Source: Desertibacillus haloalkaliphilus (lineage in GTDB: Bacteria > Bacillota > Bacilli > Bacillales > KJ1-10-99). From it: a DNA stretch of 64,000 nucleotides. The translations under genes were made by a program, and so were the position numbers. The notes beneath the pieces are model-generated. The model did no database searches. It saw only the letters and a program-made list of their open reading frames with translations, and had not been told where the DNA came from. The stretch is from the NCBI RefSeq assembly GCF_019039105.1, contig NZ_JAHPIV010000001.1, positions 302,612 to 366,611 on the forward strand, read 5' to 3'. Below are positions 16,242 through 24,539 of the stretch, piece by piece (the first letter of the stretch is position 1; every line of letters starts with the position of its first letter).

Positions 16242-17420
16242 TTATGTTTCTTCAGCCTTAAACATGTAATGCCTCGTTCGCATATTGACGTTGAGGACAA
16301 TGCCGATCGCAATCATATTGGTCAACAGCGCACTCCCCCCGTAACTGATAAACGGTAATGCCAGACCGGTAATTGGCATTAACCCAATCGTCATCGCGAT
16401 GTTTTGGAAAATTTGAAAGACAAGTAAACCTATCACACCAGCAACAAGATACGTCCCAAATAAATTATTACAATTAAATGCAATAATAATCATCCGGTAA
16501 AACATTAAGAAATAAACAACAATTAACACCGTTGCACCAAGAAAGCCAAACTCTTCCCCAATCACAGTGAATACAAAATCGGTATGCAACTCTGGTACAC
16601 GACCACTTTGCGACTGAATACCTTGGGTAAAACCACTTCCATACAACTGTCCTGCCCCAATCCCTTGCAGAGCTTGAACGAGTTGATAACCGTAACTACC
16701 GGCATGTTCTGTTGGGTTTAACCAACCGTAAATTCGTTCCATCTGGTGGGTTTTAATAATTTGACTAAACAAAGAGAAATGGTTGTTATGAAGCCAAACG
16801 AGCGAGATAATCCCAACGACAACCGATGAAGCAAGTAACGATAGCATTCGAAAAGTTACACCAGACATTAAGATCATCGTTGCCATCACACTTGCAACAA
16901 CAAGCGCCGTCCCTAAGTCTGGCTGTTTTAAAATGAGCAGAAATGGCGGTAACCCTACTGCTAATACCTTCCCAACAAGAATACAATCAGATTTAAAGCT
17001 AATTTCACGTTTCTCCTTCGTCATCCGGTAGACAAGATGAGCCAAGGCAATGACGAGAAAAATCTTCATAAACTCTGATGGTTGAAATAAAAATAAATTA
17101 GGGTGACCAATCCAACGCTGTGACCCATTCTGGACAACCCCAAAAAACTCCACAAGTAAAAGTAAGATCATACCGATCACATATAAAGGGATCGAGAAAT
17201 TTCGGAATAAATCATAATCAAGCAGCATTGCTGTGATCATAAAGAAAATTCCAATGATAAACCAAATTACTTGTCTCTTGACAAAATAAGTAGGGTCATC
17301 AACAAAATATTGCGCACCTGACCCACTATAAATGGCCAGCAAACTTATACACATCAATAAAAACAATAAGAATAACAATGTATAGTCAATTTGTTGAATA
17401 TTCGATTTTCTTTCTTGCAT
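16242..17420 (-). CDS. SEDS-family glycosyltransferase (RodA/FtsW-like), first copy
   Basis: A 392-residue polytopic protein of the SEDS family, lipid II polymerases working with class B PBPs. About ten hydrophobic segments are visible. Family signatures are RWIGHPNLFLFQPSEFMKI, LKQPDLGTALV (conserved Asp) and the C-terminal LPITGLALPFISYGGSALLTNMIAIGI. Whether it acts in elongation (RodA) or elsewhere cannot be decided from sequence, as no PBP gene is adjacent. The ATG at 17420 has ATGGAGG 6 bp upstream and is preferred to 17432. It is about 220 bp downstream of a paralogue in the same direction. Confidence 0.92.
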   Translation of the reverse strand: MQERKSNIQQIDYTLLFLLFLLMCISLLAIYSGSGAQYFVDDPTYFVKRQVIWFIIGIFFMITAMLLDYDLFRNFSIPLYVIGMILLLLVEFFGVVQNGSQRWIGHPNLFLFQPSEFMKIFLVIALAHLVYRMTKEKREISFKSDCILVGKVLAVGLPPFLLILKQPDLGTALVVASVMATMILMSGVTFRMLSLLASSVVVGIISLVWLHNNHFSLFSQIIKTHQMERIYGWLNPTEHAGSYGYQLVQALQGIGAGQLYGSGFTQGIQSQSGRVPELHTDFVFTVIGEEFGFLGATVLIVVYFLMFYRMIIIAFNCNNLFGTYLVAGVIGLLVFQIFQNIAMTIGLMPITGLALPFISYGGSALLTNMIAIGIVLNVNMRTRHYMFKAEET

Positions 17421-17434
17421 GTCTGCCTCCATCT

Positions 17435-17560
17435 ATATCACGTGTTCAAAAAATCGAGAAAAAATCCGTATCGACGAACATCATAGTAAATCTACTCTGA
17501 GGACGAAAGCATGCTTCACTGCTTAAAGCTAAGTTTCCCTTCTCAGACTTTTTGAACTTC
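17435..17560. repeat. Degenerate inverted repeat between the SEDS genes
   Basis: GTGTTCAAAAAATCGAG near the left end and CTCAGACTTTTTGAAC near the right end form terminal inverted repeats. They resemble the GAGTCTGTTC family at 7812 and 32129, with about 90 bp between. Possibly a decayed MITE-like element. Confidence 0.45.
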
Positions 17561-17643
17561 ATCAATACCTAAAAACGAAGCTTTACTCATCGTATCATAA
17601 CTAGATAAGCTGAAAAAGCTTCGTTACAGTTTGATCGCCACTT

Positions 17644-18786
17644 CTAAGCAGAGACTGTCTGCTCTTCGTTAGCAGCATGTCGCTGTCTAATATTATACTT
17701 TGAAATGTTGGCGAGTATCGCAATTGATAGCAATGATACCATAAGCGACGAGCCACCGTAACTTAAGAAAGGCAACGGAATCCCGGTAATTGGCAACAAT
17801 CCTGTCACCGCACCAACATTAAAAATCACTTGCACCCCAACCTGAAAAACAATACCAAAGGCTAATAAGCTTCCAAATACACTTTTACAGCGTGTCCCAA
17901 TCATGACACCTCTAAAAAAGATGATTGAGAAGCACAGAAACACAAATCCAACACCAAAAATGCCAAGCTCTTCAGCAATGATTGCTAAGATGAAGTCTGT
18001 ATGAGGCTCAGGTAAGTACAATAGCTTTTGTATGCTTTGCCCTAGTCCCGCACCGGTTAAGCCTCCATGTGCAATAGCAATATACGATTGCACAAGCTGA
18101 TACCCAGTTTCACTAGCATAGGCAAATGGATCAAGAAAGGATGTTAACCGTTGTAGGCGGTATTCTTGTGAAGTCGCTAATATGATAAAGATCGTCCCAC
18201 CGACAGTGCCAAGTCCAATTAGATGGCGCATTTTTGCTCCTGAAAAGAACACCAGTAACCCTGTCACAAGTAGAATAGATGTTGCGGTTCCTAAATCAGG
18301 TTGTAGCATAATCAGTGAAAAGACAATACCAACGATCACAAGCGGTGGCATAACACCTTTTACAAAATCATTAATATATGACTGTTTTTTTGAATAGACA
18401 TGGGCCAAGTAGATAATTATACCCACTTTCACAAATTCAGACGGTTGAATCGTTAGCGGGCCAATTCGAATCCACCGCTTCGCACCATAGACTTCAGCCC
18501 CTAAGCCCGGCACATGAACAAGCAGGAGCGCAATAATGGAAACGAAGATAATCGCAACAGAGAACTTGCGGTAATATTTATAAGGAAAATGCATCACGAC
18601 AAAGAAGATGAGTAAGGTGAGGACAAACCACATCAATTGCCGCAAAAAAAAGTGACTAAAACTATTTCCGTGGTCAAACGCCCACACGTAGCTGGCACTA
18701 TAAACCATCACTAATCCAAAAATACATAATAGCAGAGTAGTAATGATCAGTAGCCAATCATTATCTCTCGTAAATGAATATTTCAT
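17644..18786 (-). CDS. SEDS-family glycosyltransferase (FtsW/RodA-like), second copy
   Basis: A 380-residue polytopic membrane protein of the SEDS family. Signatures are AKRWIRIGPLTIQPSEFVKVGIIIYLAH, LQPDLGTATSILL (conserved Asp) and LPITGIPLPFLSYGGSSLMVSLLSIAI. Probable peptidoglycan polymerase. The FtsW/SpoVE type is suggested by the IQPSEFVKV and PFLSYGGSS wording, but this is not proof. The ATG at 18786 follows GGGGGAAG and is preferred over the upstream ATG at 18807. Paralogue of the gene at 16242. An in-frame duplication followed by divergence is likely. Confidence 0.92.
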   Translation of the reverse strand: MKYSFTRDNDWLLIITTLLLCIFGLVMVYSASYVWAFDHGNSFSHFFLRQLMWFVLTLLIFFVVMHFPYKYYRKFSVAIIFVSIIALLLVHVPGLGAEVYGAKRWIRIGPLTIQPSEFVKVGIIIYLAHVYSKKQSYINDFVKGVMPPLVIVGIVFSLIMLQPDLGTATSILLVTGLLVFFSGAKMRHLIGLGTVGGTIFIILATSQEYRLQRLTSFLDPFAYASETGYQLVQSYIAIAHGGLTGAGLGQSIQKLLYLPEPHTDFILAIIAEELGIFGVGFVFLCFSIIFFRGVMIGTRCKSVFGSLLAFGIVFQVGVQVIFNVGAVTGLLPITGIPLPFLSYGGSSLMVSLLSIAILANISKYNIRQRHAANEEQTVSA

Positions 18787-18819
18787 TGCTTCCCCCATCA
18801 GCGACATTGCTTGTAATCT

Positions 18820-19060
18820 ATGACTCTATGATACTTGTTCAATTATATCAAACCGCCAGCAGCAGGACTAGGGACATTCCTTGGCAAACCTTGTCTAATT
18901 ATAGGAAGTTTCAACAGATTAGCTAAAAATAACTCGTCAGCGTTCCTCAATCACTCTCCTTTCTATTTATGGTTAAAACAACCACCTCGATGACATAGAG
19001 GACATGCTAGTTATTGCGGCTAAAACGTTGCGATCTTCACCAACTTTTGTCTACTTTATG
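18820..19060. other. Intergenic region, no gene seen
   Basis: Between the divergent SEDS gene and htpX I see only promoter sequence close to htpX and no ORF with a ribosome binding site. Confidence 0.5.
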
Positions 19061-19078
19061 AAACAGAATCTATAAGTG

Positions 19079-19107
19079 TTGCAATGTTTAAACAATACAG
19101 TTAAAAT
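19079..19107 (+). promoter_or_regulatory. Sigma-A promoter of htpX
   Basis: TTGCAA, 17-bp spacer, TAAAAT, about 40 bp before the htpX ATG. Confidence 0.65.
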
Positions 19108-19147
19108 AGTCTTTCAGTAAACTAACTTTTGGAGGTGGTAACGTACG

Positions 19148-20035
19148 ATGGGAAAACGAATCTTGTTATTTATCGGCGTTAACTTATTGATCTTAACAAC
19201 CATTATGATTGTTATGTCAATTTTCGGTGTGTCTACAGGCACAAATATAGCGACTGGGGAAATTTATTTAGGCGAATTGCTAGTTTTCTCAGCAATTGTC
19301 GGCTTTAGTGGTGCGTTTATTTCTTTAGCCCTTTCACGAATCATCGCGAAAAAAATGATGAATGTTCGTGTCCTTAATCCAGATAAGGATAACCTCAATT
19401 ACGAAGAAAGTGAACTCATTGAGATGGTTCACCGTTTATCACGCAACGCTGGACTCATGCACATGCCAGAAGTTGGGATCTATGAATCAAATGAGGTCAA
19501 TGCCTTTGCAACAGGTCCAAGTAAAAAGCGTTCACTTGTTGCCGTCTCACGTGGCCTATTAAATCAAATGGATAAAGATGCCGTTGAAGGTGTTGTAGCC
19601 CATGAGGTTGCTCACGTTGCCAATGGCGATATGGTTACAATGACACTTGTTCAAGGTGTAATCAATACATTTGTTGTCTTCTTTGCGAGAATCGCAGCAT
19701 TTATCGCTGCACGCTTTGCTCGTGAGGAGATTGCGCATATCGTTCATTTTGTCGCAATCATCTTTTTCCAAATCGTCTTTTCAATTCTCGGAAGTATTCT
19801 TGTGATGGCGTATTCGCGCTATCGCGAGTACCACGCTGATCGTGGCGGAGCTGATTTAGCTGGAAAAGACAAGATGGTTCACGCCCTACGATCTTTACAA
19901 CAAACAACACACATGATAAAAGAAGATGATACGGCTTTCCAATCGATGAAAATTAGTAACAAAAGTAAAGCAGCACTTCTATTTTCATCTCACCCACCGT
20001 TAGAAGACCGTATTGAACGCCTACAACAATCATAA
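19148..20035 (+). CDS. htpX: Membrane zinc metalloprotease HtpX
   Basis: A 295-residue M48 membrane protease for quality control of membrane proteins. Two N-terminal transmembrane helices are followed by the cytoplasmic active site HEVAH (about residue 154). Two further hydrophobic segments and the third zinc ligand Glu in [13 protein letters not shown] come next. The ATG has GGAGGTGG upstream. Single-gene transcript between its own sigma-A promoter and a strong terminator. Confidence 0.97.
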   Translation: MGKRILLFIGVNLLILTTIMIVMSIFGVSTGTNIATGEIYLGELLVFSAIVGFSGAFISLALSRIIAKKMMNVRVLNPDKDNLNYEESELIEMVHRLSRNAGLMHMPEVGIYESNEVNAFATGPSKKRSLVAVSRGLLNQMDKDAVEGVVAHEVAHVANGDMVTMTLVQGVINTFVVFFARIAAFIAARFAREEIAHIVHFVAIIFFQIVFSILGSILVMAYSRYREYHADRGGADLAGKDKMVHALRSLQQTTHMIKEDDTAFQSMKISNKSKAALLFSSHPPLEDRIERLQQS

Positions 20036-20044
20036 GACAATCAA

Positions 20045-20107
20045 GGCTGTCCGATTCGTGATGACTCACCTTTTAGAGGTGACACTCACTTCGGACAGTC
20101 TTTTTTG
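20045..20107 (+). terminator. Terminator of htpX
   Basis: Long stem GGCTGTCCGA...TCGGACAGTC enclosing a second hairpin (TCACCTTTTAGAGGTGA), followed by TTTTTT. Confidence 0.85.
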
Positions 20108-20210
20108 TGCCCAAATTCTCGTCATTAGGCGCGTGCCACTTACAAAACTAATCCCCATTCATAGACTACTATCGGATATCTAAATACCTATCTTAAAAGG
20201 AGACGATTGT

Positions 20211-20441
20211 ATGGATTACAGACAGCAAGGTCCTTTTCAACAGCAATTCCCTGGAACTCCTGGGTATCCGGGATTTCCTGGATTTCCACCTCCTCGTCCG
20301 CCTGTTGGACCAGGAATTGAGCGCAGACTTTCTCAAGTTGAGCGTGAACAGGAACGACAAGCACAACGAATCGAGCGTATCAATCGCCGTCTTCGCCGCA
20401 TTGAACAACAGCTTGGCTTTCCTTATGGCGGTGGTTATTAA
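20211..20441 (+). CDS. Small Pro/Gly-rich protein with coiled-coil tail
   Basis: A 76-residue protein. The first 35 residues are Pro-, Gly-, Phe- and Gln-rich (QQFPGTPGYPGFPGFPPPRP). The rest is a basic, Arg/Gln/Glu-rich predicted coiled coil (RRLSQVEREQERQAQRIER, then NRRLRRIEQQLGFPYGGGY). AAAGGAG lies 6 bp before the ATG. The composition recalls spore coat or other spore-associated small proteins of Bacillaceae, but I do not recognise it. It is followed by its own hairpin terminator. Confidence 0.75.
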   Translation: MDYRQQGPFQQQFPGTPGYPGFPGFPPPRPPVGPGIERRLSQVEREQERQAQRIERINRRLRRIEQQLGFPYGGGY

Positions 20442-20468
20442 GGAAGAACAATTTGAAAGTTGTAATCA

Positions 20469-20510
20469 AGGGTGCCTAGAAGGTTACTTTACTTTCGGGC
20501 ACCTTCTTTC
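20469..20510 (+). terminator. Hairpin terminator after the 76-aa ORF
   Basis: GGTGCC...GGGCACC stem with about 20-nt loop, followed by TTCTTTC. Confidence 0.6.
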
Positions 20511-20548
20511 TGATTTTCTAATCGAATTTGTTACGGATAAACTCAATT

Positions 20549-20612
20549 ATTCAAATATTTATTTGAATAAAAACAAAAATCAGGTATACTATATTCAAGC
20601 GAACATTTGAAT
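20549..20612 (+). promoter_or_regulatory. cadC promoter with two CadC/ArsR-type operators
   Basis: ATTCAAATATTTATTTGAAT (20549-20568) and ATTCAAGCGAACATTTGAAT (20593-20612) are inverted repeats of the ArsR/SmtB operator type. The first overlaps a -35 (TTGAAT, 20563-20568) and the second lies after the -10 (TATACT, 20585-20590; 16-bp spacer). The placement fits repression by CadC, relieved by metals. Confidence 0.75.
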
Positions 20613-20628
20613 GTAGGAGTCTGATCCC

Positions 20629-20997
20629 ATGAGTAAAAACGATACATGTGAGATTTTTTCTTATGATGAAACGAAAGTAAAACAAATTCAAGAACTTTTT
20701 CTAAGCGAAGACCTAGCACAAGTTGCAAAATTTTTTAAAGCACTTGCTGACGAAAAACGCACAAAAATCGCTTATGCTCTCACGAAAGAAGAAGAACTAT
20801 GTGTTTGCGATCTCGCGACGATTATCGGTGCAAGTGTGGCTACTACTTCACATCACCTTCGCACGATGCATAAGCTAGGGATCGTCAAATACCGTAAAAA
20901 AGGGAAACTAGCCTTTTATTCGTTAGATGATGATCATGTCAAACAGCTTCTGTTGATTACACTAGCTCATCAGAAGGAGGCACATGTCAATGTCTGA
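20629..20997 (+). CDS. cadC: CadC-type ArsR-family metal-responsive repressor
   Basis: A 122-residue winged-HTH repressor. The metal-site cysteines of CadC are present: an N-terminal Cys (NDTCEIF) and the ELCVCDLA pair in the DNA-binding helix region. The recognition helix region is ATTSHHLRTMHKLGIV. It would bind the two palindromes upstream and release DNA when Cd, Pb or Zn binds. GGAG precedes the ATG. Its end overlaps the start of cadA by 8 bp, the classical cadCA arrangement. Confidence 0.93.
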   Translation: MSKNDTCEIFSYDETKVKQIQELFLSEDLAQVAKFFKALADEKRTKIAYALTKEEELCVCDLATIIGASVATTSHHLRTMHKLGIVKYRKKGKLAFYSLDDDHVKQLLLITLAHQKEAHVNV

Positions 20998-23107
20998 ACA
21001 ACAAGAGAAAACGTATCGAGTCGAAGGATTCACCTGAGCAAATTGTGCGAAAACGTTCGAAACGAACGTTAAACACCTGGATGGTGTTTCTGATGCAAAT
21101 GTAAATTTTGGTGCTTCTAAAATTACGGTATACGGTATGACAACGATTGAGGAGTTAGAGGAAGCGGGAGCGTTTGAGAATATTAAAGTCCGACATGAAC
21201 ATGAGCAAAGAAGCAAGCGTATCCCCTTTTGGCGGCAAAAGGAAACGATCAAAGTCTATATTGCCACACTATTTGTGATTGCAGCTTTTCTTCTTCGCTT
21301 ACAATACGGCGAGGACCATCTTCTTCCGGTGATGGGCTATGTATCAGCAATTATCATTGGTGGGTATACCTTATTTAAAAGAGGAATCAAAAACCTCATC
21401 CGTCTCGATTTTGATATGTCGACATTGATGACAGTCGCGATACTTGGTGCGGCCGCGATTGGCGAATGGGGAGAAGGTGCTGTTGTTGTCATCTTATTCG
21501 CGTTAAGTGAAGCGCTTGAGCGATATTCGATGGATAAAGCACGGCACTCGATCGAATCGTTAATGGATATCGCACCAAAAGAAGCGCTCGTACGCCGTGG
21601 CGGGGAAGAAATCGCCGTCGATGTTGACGATATCCAAGTGAACGATGTCATGATTGTCAAACCAGGGCAAAAGATCGCCATGGATGGGATTGTCAGCCGC
21701 GGAACTTCAACGGTAAACCAAGCAGCGATCACTGGTGAATCAGTACCTGTTGCAAAAGAGAAAGATGATGAAGTGTTTGCTGGGACGTTGAATGAAGAAG
21801 GTTTATTAGAAGTTACCGTGACAAAGCGCGTAGAGGATACAACGTTAGCAAAAATCATTCATCTCGTTGAAGAAGCACAAGCAGAACGTGCCCCTTCGCA
21901 GCAATTTGTTGATCGCTTTGCTAAATATTATACGCCAGCGATTATCATTTTTGCGTTTTTACTTGTTGTCATCCCCCCCTTATTTTTCGGTGGGAACTGG
22001 AGCGATTGGATTTATCGTGGGTTAACGGTATTAGTTGTCGGTTGTCCATGTGCCCTAGTGATCTCAACCCCTGTTGCTATTGTGACAGCGATTGGTAACG
22101 CCGCTAAGCATGGCGTCTTAATTAAAGGTGGCGTTCATCTTGAGCAAGCAGGTGCATTGAACGTGATCGCTTTTGACAAAACCGGAACGCTCACAAAAGG
22201 GGTCCCTGCTGTTACTGATATCATTGCCTTTGACAACAATGAAAAAGAGGTTCTCTCACTCGCCGCAGCGATTGAAAAAGGCTCACAACACCCACTTGCG
22301 TCTGCGATGATCCGAAAAGCAAATGAACGAGATTGCAACCTTGACCAGATAACAGTCGATGACTTCCAATCACTAACCGGCAAAGGTGTTACAGCAACCA
22401 TCAACAACAAACGCTATTATGTTGGCAGTCCAACACTTTTTACAGACATTCAGCAAACACCTTTACAGCCCGATATCAACGAACAGATAACCAACCTTCA
22501 AAATGAAGGAAAAACAGTGATTGCCCTTGGTACAGACCACGAAGTACTTTCTTTATTTGCGATCGCTGATGAAACACGTGAATCAGCTGCTGCTGTGATG
22601 AAAAAGCTTCATCAAGCAGGCATTAAAGAAACCGTGATGCTTACTGGTGATAACGAGCAAACGGCAGCCGCTATAGGAAAGGCGACAGGCGTTTCTCATA
22701 TCAAAGCTGAGTTACTCCCTGAAGATAAGCTTGCAGCAATTAAAGAGCTCCAACAGAACCACAAGCGTGTCGCAATGGTTGGAGATGGAGTTAATGATGC
22801 CCCTGCCCTTGCCGCATCAACGGTAGGTGTTGCGATGGGTGGTGCTGGAACAGATACAGCACTCGAGACCGCAGATATCGCCCTAATGGCTGATGATTTA
22901 AATAAATTGCCATACACGATTAAGTTAAGCCGCCGAGCACTGGCGATTATCAAGCAAAACATCACCTTCTCACTAGCGATCAAAGCTCTAGCCTTACTAC
23001 TTATCATCCCCGGCTGGCTTACGTTATGGTTAGCGATCTTTGCTGACATGGGTGCGACCTTACTCGTTACGTTTAACAGCTTACGCCTTTTGCGTGTGAA
23101 GGAATAG
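20990..23107 (+). CDS. cadA: CadA heavy-metal P1B-ATPase with in-frame TGA at codon 16
   Basis: Zn/Cd/Pb-exporting P-type ATPase. An ATG at 20990 with GGAGG upstream begins [15 protein letters not shown], then TGA (21035-21037), then [11 protein letters not shown]. In the family this is the GFTCANC metal-binding motif, so TGA stands for the first Cys. Without read-through, the remaining open frame can start only at ATG 21137 (656 aa, no Shine-Dalgarno). It is otherwise intact: [10 protein letters not shown] metal motif, DKTGTLTKG phosphorylation site, [11 protein letters not shown] (HP motif) and [10 protein letters not shown] hinge. Explanations are a point nonsense mutation, a sequencing error, or UGA recoding. 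The ATPase core could work without the N-terminal domain if translated. Confidence 0.85.
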
Positions 23108-23120
23108 GAACCGAAGTATC

Positions 23121-23165
23121 AATTAGCAGCCCAAATCACTTTGAGATTTGGGCTGCTTTCATTCT
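23121..23165 (+). terminator. Terminator of cadCA
   Basis: AGCAGCCCAAATC/GATTTGGGCTGCT stem followed by TTCATTC. Confidence 0.8.
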
Positions 23166-23299
23166 TTAAACTATTTAATTTGAACCAAAAACAAGAAAAT
23201 TATTAGAATAATTGTATAAAATTCATATAAATTGGAAAATTTGGTCATATGAAAACTTTCAACCAATCATTATGATAGAAAAATTTAGGTGGTTTTATT

Positions 23300-24421
23300 T
23301 TGAAGGAAGAACATTACAAACTCGTACCTTTTGAAGTTAGTATTTTGTTAATAGCGATGATAACAAGTATTGGAATATTAACGTTGCCTAAGACATTAGC
23401 AACTGAAATGAATAATCCAGATGGATGGATTTCAATCTTGATTAGTGGAATGATCATGATGTTTTTATTGCATTTGTACGTTAAGCTACAAAGGAATTTT
23501 CCCGGGGAGAACCTTTTACAATTTTTAAAAAAGTCTACTTTTGGGTTCTTTATAGCAAAAACAATAGCTGTTATGTTTATTGTTAATTTTATTGGCGTTG
23601 TTGCATTTGATGTACGCTTACTGGCTATAGTATTAAAAATGTATTTGCTCGATCAAACTCCTTCAGAAATTATTATTGCAGTCATGCTTTTAACTTCAAC
23701 TTATGCTGTTTCGAAAGGTCTTCAAGGAATTACCCACCTTAGTTTATTGTTTGTCCCCATTGTTATTGGCATCATGGTTGTCATGTTGATTTCCAACATC
23801 CCTAACGGTGATTTTGATGAGTTACTGCCGATTATGGGCGACGGTGTCTTACAGATAGATGAAGGTATAAGACATGGTATCATTCACTTTGCAGGAATTA
23901 AAATTTTATTTTTTTTAATGGCTTATATGGATAAAAAACATTTAAAATCCTTCCCTCTAAATACCGGTTTAGGTTTAACTGTCTTATTAAAAGCTTTTGC
24001 AGTAGTAGTTTCTTTCGCCGTGTTTTCGGTAAATATGAATAAGACGATAATTTTCCCAACAATTGAGTTGGGAAAAGAAATTGAAATAGTTGGAGGGTTT
24101 ATAGAACGTTTAGAATCACTTCTGCTAGTAATATGGATCATGACTATTTTTTTGACACTAGCACTTGCACAATATTTAAGTATAAAGTTAATTCATGAAG
24201 AATTTCTCCGTCAAAAAAAGGGATTTTATCTTTTAGGGACGGTTGTCTTTATTATATTTTTAGTTTCTTTTATTCCTGATTCAATTTCTGAAATTGAATA
24301 TTTAATCATAGTTTTAGAATCTTATAGTTTCTTGTTAATAATCTTTAGTTTACTTTGCGGATATGTCATCCTGTGGATAAGGAGAAAGAAAAAAAAGATT
24401 GTTACAGAGAACTCCCTATAG
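23300..24421 (+). CDS. Orphan GerAB/GerKB-family spore germination permease
   Basis: A 373-residue, ten-helix amino-acid-permease-like protein of the endospore germination (GerB) family. Typical phrases are EVSILLIAMITSIGILTLPKTLA near the N-terminus and LLFVPIVIGIMVVMLIS mid-protein. Germinant receptors normally need A, B and C subunits from one operon, but neither gerA nor gerC is present here. The region is visibly more AT-rich than its neighbours. TTG start with TTAGGTGG 7 bp upstream. Possibly acquired, or part of a receptor whose other subunits lie elsewhere. Confidence 0.85.
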   Translation: MKEEHYKLVPFEVSILLIAMITSIGILTLPKTLATEMNNPDGWISILISGMIMMFLLHLYVKLQRNFPGENLLQFLKKSTFGFFIAKTIAVMFIVNFIGVVAFDVRLLAIVLKMYLLDQTPSEIIIAVMLLTSTYAVSKGLQGITHLSLLFVPIVIGIMVVMLISNIPNGDFDELLPIMGDGVLQIDEGIRHGIIHFAGIKILFFLMAYMDKKHLKSFPLNTGLGLTVLLKAFAVVVSFAVFSVNMNKTIIFPTIELGKEIEIVGGFIERLESLLLVIWIMTIFLTLALAQYLSIKLIHEEFLRQKKGFYLLGTVVFIIFLVSFIPDSISEIEYLIIVLESYSFLLIIFSLLCGYVILWIRRKKKKIVTENSL

Positions 24422-24446
24422 ATTCTTGTCTATAAATCAAGAAATT

Positions 24447-24483
24447 AAAGCGCTTGGATTAAATAATCCAAGCGCTTTTTTTA
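24447..24483 (+). terminator. Terminator of the germination permease gene
   Basis: AAAGCGCTTGGATT/AATCCAAGCGCTTTTTTT, a nearly perfect stem with a T run. Confidence 0.9.
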
Positions 24484-24539
24484 TATTTATTACTTCTAGT
24501 TTCTATTTGTGACAGTAATTTGTCACAGTGTCGGATTTT

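Noticed and set aside
21052-21070. Hairpin after the cadA TGA as a SECIS element
   Set aside because: The perfect 8-bp stem has only an AAA loop without the typical G, and the same bases encode conserved family residues (KTFETNVK), so it cannot by itself support selenocysteine.
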